Below are positions 5,866 through 6,415 of a DNA stretch of 6,415 bases, piece after piece; position 1 is the first letter of the stretch, and each line of letters starts with the position of its first letter. The position numbers and the translations under genes are program-made. Source of the stretch: DATBLE01 sp046735055 (lineage in GTDB: Bacteria > Actinomycetota > Thermoleophilia > Gaiellales > Gaiellaceae); NCBI GenBank assembly GCA_046735055.1, contig JBKPSO010000239.1:1-6415 (forward strand). Reading direction: 5' to 3'. The notes under the pieces were generated by a model. The model worked only from the letters and a program-made list of their open reading frames with translations. It was not told the DNA's origin and made no database searches.

Positions 5866-6415
5866 TTAGGGCGTGTGTGTAGCGACCTGCACGAGCCTGG
5901 TGCCGGAGATCCCGGCCAGGGTCGGGTCGCCTCTGCGATACGCCTTGACGAAGAACTGGACGCTGAACCCGTTCTTGATCGGGAAATCCGAGCGCGGTTG
6001 GATGCTGTAGGAGACGGTTCCGTCAGCGCCCGTCGGCGCGTCGGTCGGGATCGAGGTCACGACCGGGGTGGAGCGGATGAAGACGAGTGCGCCCATTACG
6101 AGCCGCCCTTTCGTGTCCTTGACCCTGATCGTCACGCGGATTGGCACGTTCCGGGAGGTGACGGGGTTCGGGTTGAAGACCACGCTGTCGACGACGAGCC
6201 GCTCGCCGGCAGGCCCGACATCGCTCACGTTGACCGTGTTCCCGCCGCCGCCGCCGCTCTGTTGCACGATCGCGGTCGGCACGGAGAGGGCCGACGACTG
6301 GCCGTCGCTGTTCGAGGCGGTGACCTTGGTCCGCATCCGGTGGCCGGCGTCGCCTGCGACGAGCTGGTAGCTCGGCCCGCTTTTGCCGAGATCCGTGCAA
6401 TCGGTGACGGCGGTG
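5866..6415 (-). CDS. C-terminal part of a secreted-type Ig-like repeat protein, N-terminus outside the window
   Basis: The frame is open from the right edge to a TAA at 5868-5866, so 182 residues are seen and the true start lies outside; the internal Met at 6336 falls within a domain and is not the start. Visible residues 1-50 are the end of an Ig/fibronectin-like beta-sandwich repeat ('YQLVAGDAGHRMRTKVTASN', then 'SSALSVPTAIV'), of a type found in tandem in extracellular actinobacterial proteins. Next comes a linker with five glycines (54-58). Residues about 65-179 form a second beta-rich domain, with 'VVDSVVFNPNPV', 'VTIRVKDTKGRLV', 'GALVFIRSTP' and 'TDAPTGADGTV', ending 'TRLVQVATHTP'. There is no LPXTG motif, C-terminal membrane helix or catalytic motif. 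A structural or binding role outside the cell is inferred. It is separated from the ADI operon by a strong hairpin and probably unrelated to it. Confidence 0.8.
   Translation of the reverse strand, partial: TAVTDCTDLGKSGPSYQLVAGDAGHRMRTKVTASNSDGQSSALSVPTAIVQQSGGGGGNTVNVSDVGPAGERLVVDSVVFNPNPVTSRNVPIRVTIRVKDTKGRLVMGALVFIRSTPVVTSIPTDAPTGADGTVSYSIQPRSDFPIKNGFSVQFFVKAYRRGDPTLAGISGTRLVQVATHTP

Noticed and set aside
5866..6336. Treating the Met at 6336 as the start of a 156-residue protein
   Set aside because: The frame continues open to the right edge with the matching first part of the same beta-sandwich repeat, and the Met falls within the repeat, so the gene starts outside the window.

Overview
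The window is a high-GC bacterial segment in which every supported gene lies on the minus strand. The layout reads from right to left. It holds a complete arginine deiminase (ADI) operon, a partial secreted-type protein upstream of it, and the first half of a P-type cation ATPase downstream. The best guess for the host is a high-GC actinobacterium, probably class Thermoleophilia (Gaiella/Solirubrobacter-like). That guess rests on base composition, on the GTG starts of two genes, and on the style of the protein at the right edge. That protein has a beta-sandwich repeat with the 'AGDAGHRMRTKVTASNSDG' signature, then a glycine linker and a C-terminal Ig-like domain ending in 'RLVQV'. I recall this build from that class but could not search for it.

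Region by region: 6415-5866 is the C-terminal part of the Ig-like repeat protein. 5865-5761 is the only sizeable intergenic gap. It holds a perfect 14-bp hairpin just after that gene's stop, then a second 10-bp hairpin that pairs fully only in minus-strand RNA. 5760-4186 encodes a YfcC-family (DcuC superfamily) membrane transporter. 4160-2928 is arginine deiminase (arcA), 2913-1903 is catabolic-type ornithine carbamoyltransferase (arcB), and 1900-977 is carbamate kinase (arcC). From 945 to the left edge is the N-terminal 315 residues of a P2-like cation-transporting P-type ATPase. It has a strong ribosome-binding site 31 bases after the arcC stop.

How they work together: the transporter probably imports arginine in exchange for ornithine. 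ArcA makes citrulline and ammonia, ArcB phosphorolyses citrulline to ornithine and carbamoyl phosphate, and ArcC turns carbamoyl phosphate plus ADP into ATP, CO2 and ammonia. Gene spacings of 25, 14, 2 and 31 bases argue for one transcript that also includes the ATPase, so an ATP-consuming cation pump may be co-expressed with an ATP-yielding fermentation pathway. The pathway itself is well known. The less ordinary points are the linked ATPase with a PTGLP (not PEGLP) M4 motif, the YfcC-type transporter in the ArcD position, the leader hairpins, and the stop codon that overlaps the arcB Shine-Dalgarno. No RNA genes, insertion sequences, CRISPR arrays or plus-strand genes could be supported. No regulator gene (argR/arcR type) is in view.
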